A stretch of 64,000 nucleotides of DNA from Rhodococcus oryzae. Lineage in GTDB: Bacteria > Actinomycetota > Actinomycetes > Mycobacteriales > Mycobacteriaceae. Both the position numbers and the translations under genes were made by a program. How positions within the stretch are numbered: the stretch's first letter is position 1; each line of letters begins with the position of its first letter. Shown here in pieces: positions 44,752-54,502 of the stretch. The stretch covers positions 396,467 through 460,466 of the forward strand of contig NZ_SUMD01000005.1 of NCBI RefSeq assembly GCF_005049235.1, written 5' to 3'. The notes below the pieces were generated by a model. It was given only the letters and a program-made list of their open reading frames with translations. It searched no databases and had not been told where the DNA came from.

Positions 44752-46074
44752 CTACCTCGGCCGGTGCGCCCACCCGGCCAGCGCGCGTAGCCGAACCCAG
44801 TCGACCGCGACCTTGAAGGGCGGCACCCCAGGGCGGTCCCTCGGCAGCCGCACGCGCAACGCCCCCGGCCTGATGGTGCACCGCACCGGCGTGGCGAGCA
44901 TGAGCGATTCGCCGTCGACCCCGACCGGTATCTCCGGCGCGTCGGCGTCGACGGTCACCTCGCGGACCGTGTGCTGGGTCATGCCGCGTACGTGCGCACG
45001 GTTGAGCAAACCGACGGCCTGGCGCGCGCCCTCCACCGCCACCGTCACGACCCCGAGCACGCCGCGGTCCAGTCGCGCCCGACGGCCCAGACCCGCGAGG
45101 TCACTGGTCTGATACGGCCCGTTGCTCACCAGCACCGCCTGCGGGCCCTCGACCGTGAGGCCGCCCGTTCGGGCGGTCAGCCGCGCCCCCGCGCTCCCGC
45201 TCAGCAGGTCCGGCAGCATCCGGAGCACGGTCCCGGTCTTGTCGTCCCGGTACGCCGGACTCTGCACCACCTCGGCATACACCCCGAACGACGCGTTGTT
45301 GACGAAGGTGCGCCCCGCGATCTCACCGAGGTCGACGCGGACCTCGACACCGTCCCGCAATGCCTCCAGGCCGGCGGCCGGATCGTCGCGATCGAGCCCG
45401 AGATCCAGCGCGAAGTGGTTGCGGGTACCCGCACTGATCACCAGGAACGGTATGTCGTGTTCGGCCGCGACCCCGGCGACGAGCGCCTGGGTCCCGTCCC
45501 CGCCCGCCACCCCCAGCAGGTCGGCACCCCTGCGCACCGCGTCGCGGGCCAGCGCCTCCACATCGACGGTGTCCGGTCCCTCGAGCAGCGCGACCTCCGC
45601 GCCGAGCTCCTCGGCCTTGCGCTGCAGCCCGAACCTGGCCACCTTGCCGCCACCCGAGTGCGGATTCATCACCAGAAAGGGCTGCCGGGGCGGCGGAACG
45701 GTGCGCTCGTCCATCACGGACTCGGCACGCTCGGCCTCGAGCGCGGTGCGGGCGCACAGGGCCGCGAGGAGCACGAGCACATACGAGACCACCACCACCC
45801 ACAGCAGATTCGCGCTCACGAACGCGGAGAGGACCGCGATCGGGACGAGCACGGCCACACCCAGCCAGATCCACCGCGGCACACCGCGATGGGTGAGGAA
45901 CCAGTACAGGGCCGCCACCATCACCACGACCCCGCCGATGCCCGCGGCCAGCAGCACCAGCGTGCTCAGCACGCCCGCTGCCACGATCGGGACCACGGCC
46001 GCGGCCACGGCGGCCGCGAAGGCCGCCCTCGCCCACCAGCGCCGACTCCGGTCCGGGTCGTCGTGCCCCGCCAT
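44752..46074 (-). CDS. Diacylglycerol-kinase-family protein with N-terminal membrane domain
   Basis: A 440-residue protein. Residues ~15-115 contain about four membrane helices, then the DAGK catalytic domain starts at VMNPHSGGGK, with the ATP motif GVAGGDGTQALVAGV (near 190) and SAGTRNHFALDLGLDRDDP. The fold includes sphingosine, diacylglycerol and isoprenoid lipid kinases, so the lipid substrate is not predictable. ATG 46074 is one base past the stop of the DUF2252 gene, implying tight coupling. Its stop is convergent with dinG, six bases away. Confidence 0.88.
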   Translation of the reverse strand: MAGHDDPDRSRRWWARAAFAAAVAAAVVPIVAAGVLSTLVLLAAGIGGVVVMVAALYWFLTHRGVPRWIWLGVAVLVPIAVLSAFVSANLLWVVVVSYVLVLLAALCARTALEAERAESVMDERTVPPPRQPFLVMNPHSGGGKVARFGLQRKAEELGAEVALLEGPDTVDVEALARDAVRRGADLLGVAGGDGTQALVAGVAAEHDIPFLVISAGTRNHFALDLGLDRDDPAAGLEALRDGVEVRVDLGEIAGRTFVNNASFGVYAEVVQSPAYRDDKTGTVLRMLPDLLSGSAGARLTARTGGLTVEGPQAVLVSNGPYQTSDLAGLGRRARLDRGVLGVVTVAVEGARQAVGLLNRAHVRGMTQHTVREVTVDADAPEIPVGVDGESLMLATPVRCTIRPGALRVRLPRDRPGVPPFKVAVDWVRLRALAGWAHRPR

Positions 46075-46075
46075 C

Positions 46076-47536
46076 TCAGAGTCCGGACCGCGCCGCGACC
46101 CGCCCACCGGCGATCGCCTCGAGCAATGCCGCGTGATCGTGCGCGGTCTGCGCGGCGTAGGACTGTGCGAACGACGCGATGGCCTCGTCGAACTCGGCGC
46201 TGGACCCGAGGTACTCGGCGATCGCGATCCGGTCGCCCGACCTGGCGTGCGCATAGGCCAGCGCGCGCCCGCACAGGCGCCCGTAGAGCGTCATCCCCGT
46301 CGGCGTCATCGCCTCGATCACCGCTGACCCCTTGCCATCTCGCAACTGCCGCAGATAATAGTCGCGCCGCACACCGTCCACCCCGATGCCCTGCTGCCAC
46401 CCCAGGAAGATGTCGCTGGCGGCCTGCATCAGCCGCTGACCGTGGACCACCCGCTCGCCCTCGTTCTCGAACGAGGGCCCCTCGAGGTAGTCCGACAACA
46501 CGGACGGCACCGCCTCCTTGGCCTGCAGGAACAGCGGGTCCTCGTCGTCGACGCCGCGGAACAGGATGATCCAGCATCGCGTCCCGACGCTGCCGACCCC
46601 GACCACCTTGCGCGCCACCTGGACCAGCTCGAACTGCTCGAGCGGCACCCGGCGGTCCCACTGCAGCGTCGAGCGGTAGTCGCTCAGACGCTGGCGCAAT
46701 TCGCGATCCAACTCGTCGGCATCGGCGTCGGCGAAGACCTCCTCGATCGGGACCAGCAGGGGCGGATTGCTGAGGATCTTCCGTCTGCCGTCGACCACCG
46801 TGGTCAGCTTCCCCAGCGCCTGGACACTGTCGCGGTTCCACGACTTCTCCAGCGTCTTGCGCATGCGCTTGCTCGACGACGAGTCCAGTTGATCGGCCAG
46901 CTCCACCAGCTCCTCGGTGGGTTCGATGTGGGAGTACCACACCGCCAGGGTGCCCCGCTCCGCCTGGAGCGCCATCGTCTCCCGATACTCGGCGGCACAG
47001 CCCCTGGCGATCCTGGCCCGCTGCTTCGTGCTGAATCCGGTGTCCCGCGACGCGACCTCGAGGCTGGCGACCAAGCGCTTGACGTCCCACTCGAAGGGAC
47101 CGGGATACGTCTCGTCGAAGTCGTTGATGTCGAACGCCAGCCTGCGCTCCGGCGTCGCGTAGATCCCGAAATTGCTCAGGTGCGCGTCCCCGCACAGGTG
47201 TGTGCTCAGACCCGAGGACGGGGCGCGCGAGAGGTCGTCCGCCATGACGAGGGCGGAGCCACGGAAGAAGGCGAACGCCGAGGTCGCCATCCGCCCGTAT
47301 CGAACCGGGACGAGCTGCGGGATGCGGGCCGCCGCCTGGGTCTCGAGCAAGCCGACCGGATCACGCTCGGCTCCGGGGTGGTGCTCCGCGAGCGCCGCAA
47401 ACGGCGTCTCCCGACGCGCGGCGCGACCTCGCTCCGCGCGCTCGGCCCTGCTCGGGTGTGCACCCGATTCCGCTGCCGGCGCCACGACTTCGATTGTCCA
47501 CCCCGCGGGCCGTCCCCACGTCGGGTTCGCGCGCAT
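46076..47536 (-). CDS. DUF2252 protein with kinase-like fold
   Basis: A 486-residue protein of the widespread DUF2252 family. The blocks HLCGDAHLSNFG and FDINDFDETYPGPFEWDVKR resemble the catalytic HGD...N loop and metal-binding acidic segment of aminoglycoside phosphotransferase-like kinases. The family role is unknown. The ATG at 47536 has no strong alternative. It is immediately upstream of the DAG-kinase-like gene (one intervening base) and 39 bases downstream of glgP, so a function in lipid or sugar phosphate metabolism is suggested by context. Confidence 0.85.
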   Translation of the reverse strand: MRANPTWGRPAGWTIEVVAPAAESGAHPSRAERAERGRAARRETPFAALAEHHPGAERDPVGLLETQAAARIPQLVPVRYGRMATSAFAFFRGSALVMADDLSRAPSSGLSTHLCGDAHLSNFGIYATPERRLAFDINDFDETYPGPFEWDVKRLVASLEVASRDTGFSTKQRARIARGCAAEYRETMALQAERGTLAVWYSHIEPTEELVELADQLDSSSSKRMRKTLEKSWNRDSVQALGKLTTVVDGRRKILSNPPLLVPIEEVFADADADELDRELRQRLSDYRSTLQWDRRVPLEQFELVQVARKVVGVGSVGTRCWIILFRGVDDEDPLFLQAKEAVPSVLSDYLEGPSFENEGERVVHGQRLMQAASDIFLGWQQGIGVDGVRRDYYLRQLRDGKGSAVIEAMTPTGMTLYGRLCGRALAYAHARSGDRIAIAEYLGSSAEFDEAIASFAQSYAAQTAHDHAALLEAIAGGRVAARSGL

Positions 47537-47575
47537 CCGTGGCCGGTGGCGGCGTGGCGCGGCGCCGCCCTCCGA

Positions 47576-50164
47576 CTACAGGTGCGGCACCGCCAGCAGG
47601 CCCAGTTCGGCGTCGGAGGCCAGCAACGGGTGGTGCGGCAGCACCCGCACCGTGTAGCCGACCGCACCCGAGTGCGGGACCGTGGTGTCGGCGACGAACA
47701 GCTCGCCGAGCTCGTCCGAACCGGCGTGCCGCATCGGCACGGTGACCACGTCGGTCAGCTCCTCGTCCGCCCCGACCCGGCCGAGCACCGCCTGCACGGT
47801 GACCTCGGCGACGGCGAGACCGGCGAGCCGCACGTACGCGCGCAGCGACAGGTCCGCACCGATCACCGGGGTGTCCGGCAGCCCGGAGCTGTCGACCTGA
47901 ACCACCTGCACGTCGGGCCAGGCCGCCTCGACGCGGCCGCGGTACTCCGCGACCTGCCGAGCCGCCGCGAAACCGTCAGCGACCACGGCCCGCGCTGACC
48001 GGGCGGCAGGCGCGTAGTAGTCGACGGCGTAGTCGCGAACCATCCTCGACGCCAACACCTTCGGGCCCAGGTGCTGCAGGGTGTGGCGGACCATCTGCAC
48101 CCAGCGGGCAGGCACGCCGTCCGCGTCCCGGTCGTAGAACTTCGGCAGCACCGACCGCTCCAGCAGCCCGTACATCGCGCCCGCCTCGAGGTCGTCGCGG
48201 CGCACCTCATCGGTCACACCGTCCGCGGTGGGAATCTCCCAGCCGTTCTCGCCGTCGAACATCTCGTCCCACCAGCCGTCGCGGATGGACAGGTTCAGCC
48301 CGCCATTGAGCGCCGACTTCATCCCCGACGTGCCGCAGGCCTCCAGCGGGCGCAGCGGGTTGTTCAGCCACACGTCGCAGCCCCAGTACAGGTACCGCGC
48401 CATCGACATGTCGTAGTCGGGCAGGAACACGATCCGGTGCCGGACGTCGGCCTCGTCCGCGAAGCGCACCACCTGCTGGATCAGCGCCTTGCCGCCCTCG
48501 TCGGCCGGGTGACTCTTGCCCGCCACCACCAGCTGCACCGGCCGGTCGGGGTCGAGCAGCATCGCCCGCAGCCGGTCCGGATCGCGCAGCATCAGGGTCA
48601 GCCGCTTGTAGGTCGGGACCCGGCGGGCAAACCCGACGGTCAGCACCTCGGGATCGAAAACACCCGAAACCCAACCGAGTTCGGCGTCGGTGGCGCCGCG
48701 CTCGAGCCACGATGCCCGTACCCTCCTGCGGACCTCCTGCACCAGCTGCTCGCGCAGTGTGTTGCGGGTCGACCACAGGTCGGCGGGCGCGATCTCCTGC
48801 AGCCGCTCCCATCCGCGCGCCTCCTCGACCAGCTCGGGTCCCACCGCGCGGCGGGCCAGGTCCATCCATTCCCGCGCGGCCCAGGTCGGCGCGTGCACGC
48901 CGTTGGTCACCGAGCCGATCGGGACCTCGGCGGCATCGAATCCCGGCCACAGGCCGTTGAACATCTCCCGGCTGACGATCCCGTGCAGCTTCGAGACGCC
49001 GTTGGCACGCTGGCCCAGCCGCAGTCCCATGTGCGCCATGTTGAACACCGACGGGTCGTTCTCGCGGCCGAGGTCGATGATCCGGTCCACCGTCAGCCCG
49101 GGCAGCAGGGCGGACTCGTTCTCGCCGCCGACCCCACCGAAGTAGTGCCGGACGAGATCGGCCGGGAACCGGTCGATACCGGCGGGCACCGGCGTGTGCG
49201 TGGTGAACACGGTGGCCGCCCGTACCGCGGCGAGCGCGGAGTCGAAGTCCAGGCCGGACCCGGTGATCAGCTCCCGAATCCGTTCCACCCCGAGGAAACC
49301 CGCGTGGCCCTCGTTCATGTGGAAGACCTCGGGATCGGCGAGCCCGAGCGAATGGGTGTACGCGCGCACCGCGCGCACCCCGCCGATGCCTGCCAGGATC
49401 TCCTGCTTGATCCGATGGTCCTGGTCGCCGCCGTACAGCCGGTCCGTCACCCCCCGCAGCTCCGGGTCGTTCTCGGCGATGTCGGAGTCGAGCAGCAACA
49501 GCGGCACCCGCCCCACCTGGGCGATCCACACCCGGGCCCGGAGCACCCGGTTACCGGGCATCGCGACCCGCAACAGCACCGGCGCGCCGGAGTCGGGCTC
49601 GGTGAGCAGCCGCAGCGGCAGGCCCTGCGGGTCAAGCGAGGGATAGTGCTCGGCCTGCCAGCCGTCGGCGGTCAGCGACTGACGGAAGTAGCCGGACCGG
49701 TAGAGCAGGCCGACACCGATCAGCGGCACCCCGAGGTCCGAGGCGGCCTTGAGGTGGTCGCCTGCCAGGATCCCGAGCCCGCCCGAGTAGTTCGGGAGCA
49801 CCTCGCTGACGCCGAACTCCATTGAGAAGTAGGCGATCCCGCCGGCCAGGTCGGCGCCCTTCGCCTGCTGGTTCTGGTACCAGCGCGGTTGGCCGAGGTA
49901 GGTGTCCAGGTCCTGCTCGAGCCGGTCGAGCTCGGCGACGAAGTCGTCGTCGACCGCCAGTTCGTCCAGGCGGGCGGGCGAGACCTCGCCGAGCATCCGG
50001 ATCGGGTCGTGGCGGACCTGCGTCCACAGCGCGGGGTCGATCCGGCCGAACAGATCCTGGGTCTCGGGATGCCAGGACCAGCGCAGGTTCGTCGACAGCT
50101 GCTCGAGGGCGGCCAGCCTGGCGGGAAGGTGGGCACGGACGGTGAACCGACGCAAGGCTTTCAC
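47576..50164 (-). CDS. glgP: Alpha-glucan (glycogen) phosphorylase
   Basis: GT35 enzyme releasing glucose-1-phosphate from alpha-1,4-glucan ends, or adding it to maltosyl primers. The 862-residue protein is of the short actinobacterial type. The PLP lysine lies in ACGTSGMKSALNGGLNLSI (near 617), and VLPNYSGGLGILAGDHLK and RVPTYKRLTLMLRD are conserved. GTG 50164 gives the canonical KALRRFTVRAHLP start. It is divergent from glgE-glgB across 130 bases that hold no gene, the standard mycobacterial alpha-glucan locus. Confidence 0.96.
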   Translation of the reverse strand: MKALRRFTVRAHLPARLAALEQLSTNLRWSWHPETQDLFGRIDPALWTQVRHDPIRMLGEVSPARLDELAVDDDFVAELDRLEQDLDTYLGQPRWYQNQQAKGADLAGGIAYFSMEFGVSEVLPNYSGGLGILAGDHLKAASDLGVPLIGVGLLYRSGYFRQSLTADGWQAEHYPSLDPQGLPLRLLTEPDSGAPVLLRVAMPGNRVLRARVWIAQVGRVPLLLLDSDIAENDPELRGVTDRLYGGDQDHRIKQEILAGIGGVRAVRAYTHSLGLADPEVFHMNEGHAGFLGVERIRELITGSGLDFDSALAAVRAATVFTTHTPVPAGIDRFPADLVRHYFGGVGGENESALLPGLTVDRIIDLGRENDPSVFNMAHMGLRLGQRANGVSKLHGIVSREMFNGLWPGFDAAEVPIGSVTNGVHAPTWAAREWMDLARRAVGPELVEEARGWERLQEIAPADLWSTRNTLREQLVQEVRRRVRASWLERGATDAELGWVSGVFDPEVLTVGFARRVPTYKRLTLMLRDPDRLRAMLLDPDRPVQLVVAGKSHPADEGGKALIQQVVRFADEADVRHRIVFLPDYDMSMARYLYWGCDVWLNNPLRPLEACGTSGMKSALNGGLNLSIRDGWWDEMFDGENGWEIPTADGVTDEVRRDDLEAGAMYGLLERSVLPKFYDRDADGVPARWVQMVRHTLQHLGPKVLASRMVRDYAVDYYAPAARSARAVVADGFAAARQVAEYRGRVEAAWPDVQVVQVDSSGLPDTPVIGADLSLRAYVRLAGLAVAEVTVQAVLGRVGADEELTDVVTVPMRHAGSDELGELFVADTTVPHSGAVGYTVRVLPHHPLLASDAELGLLAVPHL

Positions 50165-50294
50165 CCTGCGAAGACTACCCATCGCAGGCATTTTTGGGAG
50201 GCCGGCCTGCGGAGCGACCCGGGCTTCCGACGCGTTGCGAGGGACGCGAGATTCGGCCAGCGCTTCCCGTACAACTACCCGTAAGGTCTAATCC

Positions 50295-52301
50295 ATGACC
50301 GGGCGGATAGGCATCGACGACGTCGCCCCCGAGATCTCGGGGGGACGCCACCCCGCGAAGGCGGTCGTCGGCGAGACCTTCCCGGTGTCGGCGACGGTGT
50401 GGCGCGAGGGGCACGACGCGGTTGCGGCGACCCTCGCCGTCCGCGGGCCGGAGTCGAACACCACGTTTCGGATCCCGATGTCCCCCGGCCCGTTCCCTGA
50501 CACGTTCGCGGCCGTGTTCACACCCACGAGCGTCGGGGCGTGGAGCTTCCGTGTCGAGGGCTGGGGCGATCCGATCTCCACCTGGCGGCACAACGTTGAG
50601 GCCAAACTGTCGGTCGGCCAGGGCGCCGCCGATCTGGCGAACGATCTCGAGATCGGGGCCCGACTGTTCGAGCGGGCCGCCAAGGCGGTGCCGCGCGGGG
50701 ACCGCCCGCGGTGCGCCGCGGTCGCCGCCGCACTGCGCAGCGATCAGCAGCTGCCCGCCCGGGTCGCCCCCGCCTTCGCGGCCGACATCGCCGAACTGCT
50801 GCGGGTGTACCCGCTGCGCGACCTGGTCACCAAGGGCCGCACCATCCCGGTGTGGGTCGACCGCAAGCGCGCCCTCGTCGGCGCCTGGTACGAGTTCTTC
50901 CCCCGCTCGACCGGAGGCCGTGCCCCCGACGGCACCCCAAGGCACGGCACCTTCGCGACGGCGGCGGACGACCTCCCGCGCATCGCCGCGATGGGCTTCG
51001 ACGTGGTCTACCTGCCCCCGATCCACCCGATCGGCCGGGTGAACCGCAAGGGCCCGAACAACTCGCTGACGCCGGGCCCCGATGATGTCGGATCGCCGTG
51101 GGCGATCGGCGCGGAAGAGGGCGGCCACGACGCCGTGCACCCCCGCCTCGGCACCATCAAGGACTTCAGGAACTTCGTCGCCAGGGCGCGCCGGCTGCGG
51201 CTCGAGGTCGCGCTCGACCTCGCCCTGCAGTGCGCACCCGATCACCCGTGGGCGCAGCAGCATCCGGAGTGGTTCACGGTGCTGCCCGACGGCACCATCG
51301 CCTATGCCGAGAACCCGCCGAAGAAGTACCAGGACATCTACCCGGTCAACTTCGACGACGACCCCGATGGTATCTACGCCGAGGTGCTGCGGGTGGTGCG
51401 GTTCTGGATCAAGAACGGTGTCAAGATCTTTCGGGTCGACAACCCGCACACCAAGCCACCGGACTTCTGGGAGTGGCTGATCGCGGAGGTGAAGCGGTCC
51501 GATCCGGACGTGCTGTTCCTCTCCGAGGCTTTCACCCGGCCCGCCCGGATGTACGGCCTGGCCAAGCGCGGATTCACCCAGTCCTACACCTACTTCACCT
51601 GGCGGGTGAACAAGCACGAGCTCACCGAGTTCGGACTGGAGATCGCCGCCAAGGCCGACGAGGCCAGGCCCAACCTGTTCGTCAACACGCCGGACATCCT
51701 GCACGAGAGCCTGCAGCACGGCGGTCCCGGCATGTTCGCGCTGCGCGCCGCACTTGCCGCGACCCTGTCTCCGACCTGGGGCGTCTACTCCGGATACGAA
51801 CTGTACGAACATGTTCCGCTGCGACCGGGCAGCGAGGAGTACCTCGACTCCGAGAAGTACGAGCTGCGACCCCGCGACTTCGACGGCGCCCGTGCTCGCG
51901 GTGAGTCGCTGGAACCCTGGCTGGCGACCCTGAACCGGATCCGCCGCGCCCACCCCTCGCTGCAGCAGCTGCGCAACATCACCTTCCATCACACCGACAG
52001 CGACGCGCTGATCGCGTATTCGAAGTTCGACCCGACCACCGGCGACGCCGTGCTCACGATCGTGAACCTCAACCCGTACGGGGCGGAGCAGGGCACCATC
52101 TGGCTCGACATGCCTGCTCTCGGGCGCGACTGGCACGACCACCTGACCGTTCTCGACGAGGTCAGCGGCGAGCAGTACCACTGGGGCCAGGCCAATTTCA
52201 TCCGACTCGAACCCTGGCGCGCGGTCGCCCACATCCTCGCGTTGCCCGCCGTTCCCTACCCCGCGCGGCTACCCCTCGCCCACCGCGCACCGCGCACATG
52301 A
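50295..52301 (+). CDS. glgE: Alpha-1,4-glucan:maltose-1-phosphate maltosyltransferase GlgE
   Basis: GH13_3 enzyme that extends alpha-glucans using maltose-1-phosphate, the core of the GlgE pathway. The 668-residue protein has an N-terminal all-beta domain ([14 protein letters not shown]), the nucleophile Asp in [11 protein letters not shown] (near 381), the acid Glu in [10 protein letters not shown] (near 409) and the conserved [11 protein letters not shown] loop. Loss or blockage of GlgE is lethal in M. tuberculosis through maltose-1-phosphate build-up (known). Its stop overlaps the glgB start by four bases (ATGA). TreS and Pep2 genes are not in this window. Confidence 0.97.
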   Translation: MTGRIGIDDVAPEISGGRHPAKAVVGETFPVSATVWREGHDAVAATLAVRGPESNTTFRIPMSPGPFPDTFAAVFTPTSVGAWSFRVEGWGDPISTWRHNVEAKLSVGQGAADLANDLEIGARLFERAAKAVPRGDRPRCAAVAAALRSDQQLPARVAPAFAADIAELLRVYPLRDLVTKGRTIPVWVDRKRALVGAWYEFFPRSTGGRAPDGTPRHGTFATAADDLPRIAAMGFDVVYLPPIHPIGRVNRKGPNNSLTPGPDDVGSPWAIGAEEGGHDAVHPRLGTIKDFRNFVARARRLRLEVALDLALQCAPDHPWAQQHPEWFTVLPDGTIAYAENPPKKYQDIYPVNFDDDPDGIYAEVLRVVRFWIKNGVKIFRVDNPHTKPPDFWEWLIAEVKRSDPDVLFLSEAFTRPARMYGLAKRGFTQSYTYFTWRVNKHELTEFGLEIAAKADEARPNLFVNTPDILHESLQHGGPGMFALRAALAATLSPTWGVYSGYELYEHVPLRPGSEEYLDSEKYELRPRDFDGARARGESLEPWLATLNRIRRAHPSLQQLRNITFHHTDSDALIAYSKFDPTTGDAVLTIVNLNPYGAEQGTIWLDMPALGRDWHDHLTVLDEVSGEQYHWGQANFIRLEPWRAVAHILALPAVPYPARLPLAHRAPRT

Positions 52302-54502
52302 GCGCGGATCGGGTCGCGCAGGTCGCGGCGCCCGCACCCGCCGACCTCGCCCGGCTCGCCGAGGGCACCCACCACAACCCGCACGCCGTCCTCGGTGCGC
52401 ACGCGCATCCCGGCGGCACCGTGATCCGGGCGCTGCGCCCCCACGCGGGCGAGGTGTCGGCCCGCATCGGGGGCGTCGACCACCCCCTGCAGCCGGTCTC
52501 GGACGGGCTGTTCAGCGCGGTCGTCCCCGTCGAGGACCTCATCGACTACCGGCTGGTGGTCGAGTATCCCGGCGGGCACACCGTCGTCACCGCGGACGGC
52601 TACCGGTTCCTGCCGACCCTCGGGGAGCTCGACCTGCACCTGTTCGGCGAGGGCCGGCACGAGCGACTGTGGGAGATCCTCGGCGCGCACCCGCGCAGCT
52701 ACACGACCCCGGACGGCGAGGTGGCAGGCACCTCCTTCGCGGTGTGGGCGCCCTCGGCGCGCGGCGTCACGGTGATCGGCGACTTCGACGGCTGGGGCGG
52801 GCAGACCGCGCCGATGCGCATGCTCGGGTCCAGCGGGGTCTGGGAGCTGTTCGTCCCCGGCGTCGGGCCGGGCGACCTGTACAAGTTCCGCGTGCACGGC
52901 AGCGACGGCTCCGTCCGGGAGAAGGCCGACCCGATGGCGTTCGCCACCGAGGTGCCGCCGCGCACCGCCTCCGTGGTCGGCGTGAGCACGCACAGGTGGG
53001 CCGACGCCGAATGGATGGCCGTCCGCGCGCGCACCGACCCGAACCTGGCCCCGATGAGCGTGTACGAGGTGCACCTGGGGTCCTGGCGTCCCGGCCTGAG
53101 TTATCTCGAGCTCGCCGACCAACTGTCCGCCTATGTCGTCGAGCAGGGCTTCACGCATGTCGAACTGCTCCCGGTGGCCGAGCACCCGTACGGCGGATCC
53201 TGGGGTTACCAGGTCACCTCCTATTACGCCCCGACCGCCCGCTTCGGCTCCCCGGACGACTTCCGGGCCTTCGTCGACCGGATGCACCTCACAGGCGTCG
53301 GTGTCATCGTCGACTGGGTGCCCGCGCACTTCCCGAAGGACGACTGGGCGCTGGCCCGGTTCGACGGCGGCCCGCTCTACGAGCACGCCGATCCCCACCG
53401 CGGCGAGCAATTGGACTGGGGCACCTACGTCTTCGACTTCGGCCGACGCGAGGTGCGCAACTTCCTCGTCGCCAACGCCCTGTTCTGGATCGAGGAGTTC
53501 CACATCGACGGGCTGCGCGTGGACGCGGTCGCCTCGATGCTCTACCTCGACTACTCGCGACCCGAGGGCGGCTGGACGCCGAACATCCACGGCGGTCGGG
53601 AGAACCTGGAGGCCGTGGCGTTCCTGCAGGAGATGAACGCCACCGTGCACCGGCAGCACCGCGGCGTGGTCACCATCGCGGAGGAGTCAACCGCGTGGCC
53701 GGGCGTCACCCGCACCACCAACGTCGGCGGCCTCGGCTTCAGCATGAAGTGGAACATGGGCTGGATGCACGACACCCTCGGCTACCTCGGCCGAGACCCG
53801 GTGCACCGCAGCTTCCACCACCACGAGATCACGTTCTCGCTGATGTACGCCTGGAGCGAGTGCTACCTGCTCCCGATCAGCCACGACGAGGTGGTGCACG
53901 GAAAGGGCACGCTGTGGACCCGGATGCCGGGCGACGACTTCGCCAAGGCCGCGGGCCTGCGCACACTGCTGGCCTACATGTGGTCACACCCCGGCAAGCA
54001 GCTGCTGTTCATGGGTCAGGAATACGGCCAGCGCACCGAGTGGTCGGAGGAGCGCGGGCTCGACTGGCATCAGCTCGACGAGGGACACGTCGCCGAGCTG
54101 CACCGCGGGATCCTCGCGCTGGTGCGCGATCTCAACGCCACCTACCGGCGCCACCCGGCACTGTGGACGCTCGACAACTCCCCCGGCGGGTACTCCTGGA
54201 TCGACGCGAACGACACCGAGAACAACGTGCTCAGCTACCTGCGGTACGGGTCCGACGGGTCGATCGTGGCGTGCCTGTTCAACTTCTCCGGCTCGGCCCA
54301 CTCGGAATACCGGGTCGGCCTGCCCGAGCCCGGCCGGTGGGTCGAGATCCTCAACACCGATGCCGACGCATATCGCGGCGCCGGCATGGGTAACTTCGGA
54401 GCCGTGACCGCGACCCTGCTGCCCTGGCACGGGCGACCCGCGTCGGCGTCGGTCGCACTGCCCCAGAACGGTGCGATCTGGCTGAGCCTGGAGCGCGGCT
54501 GA
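52298..54502 (+). CDS. glgB: 1,4-alpha-glucan branching enzyme
   Basis: GH13_9 enzyme that makes alpha-1,6 branch points on the glucan extended by GlgE. The 734-residue protein has the tandem N-terminal CBM48-type domains ([17 protein letters not shown]), the nucleophile Asp in [15 protein letters not shown] (near 407) and the acid Glu in [11 protein letters not shown] (near 460). The substrate loop [15 protein letters not shown] also matches. It starts inside the glgE stop (ATGA) and its own stop overlaps the following metallopeptidase gene (TGATG). Confidence 0.97.
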   Translation: MSADRVAQVAAPAPADLARLAEGTHHNPHAVLGAHAHPGGTVIRALRPHAGEVSARIGGVDHPLQPVSDGLFSAVVPVEDLIDYRLVVEYPGGHTVVTADGYRFLPTLGELDLHLFGEGRHERLWEILGAHPRSYTTPDGEVAGTSFAVWAPSARGVTVIGDFDGWGGQTAPMRMLGSSGVWELFVPGVGPGDLYKFRVHGSDGSVREKADPMAFATEVPPRTASVVGVSTHRWADAEWMAVRARTDPNLAPMSVYEVHLGSWRPGLSYLELADQLSAYVVEQGFTHVELLPVAEHPYGGSWGYQVTSYYAPTARFGSPDDFRAFVDRMHLTGVGVIVDWVPAHFPKDDWALARFDGGPLYEHADPHRGEQLDWGTYVFDFGRREVRNFLVANALFWIEEFHIDGLRVDAVASMLYLDYSRPEGGWTPNIHGGRENLEAVAFLQEMNATVHRQHRGVVTIAEESTAWPGVTRTTNVGGLGFSMKWNMGWMHDTLGYLGRDPVHRSFHHHEITFSLMYAWSECYLLPISHDEVVHGKGTLWTRMPGDDFAKAAGLRTLLAYMWSHPGKQLLFMGQEYGQRTEWSEERGLDWHQLDEGHVAELHRGILALVRDLNATYRRHPALWTLDNSPGGYSWIDANDTENNVLSYLRYGSDGSIVACLFNFSGSAHSEYRVGLPEPGRWVEILNTDADAYRGAGMGNFGAVTATLLPWHGRPASASVALPQNGAIWLSLERG

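Noticed and set aside
48071..49825. 584-codon plus-strand frame opposite glgP
   Set aside because: Antisense shadow of the phosphorylase, His/Arg/Gln-rich with no recognisable domain.
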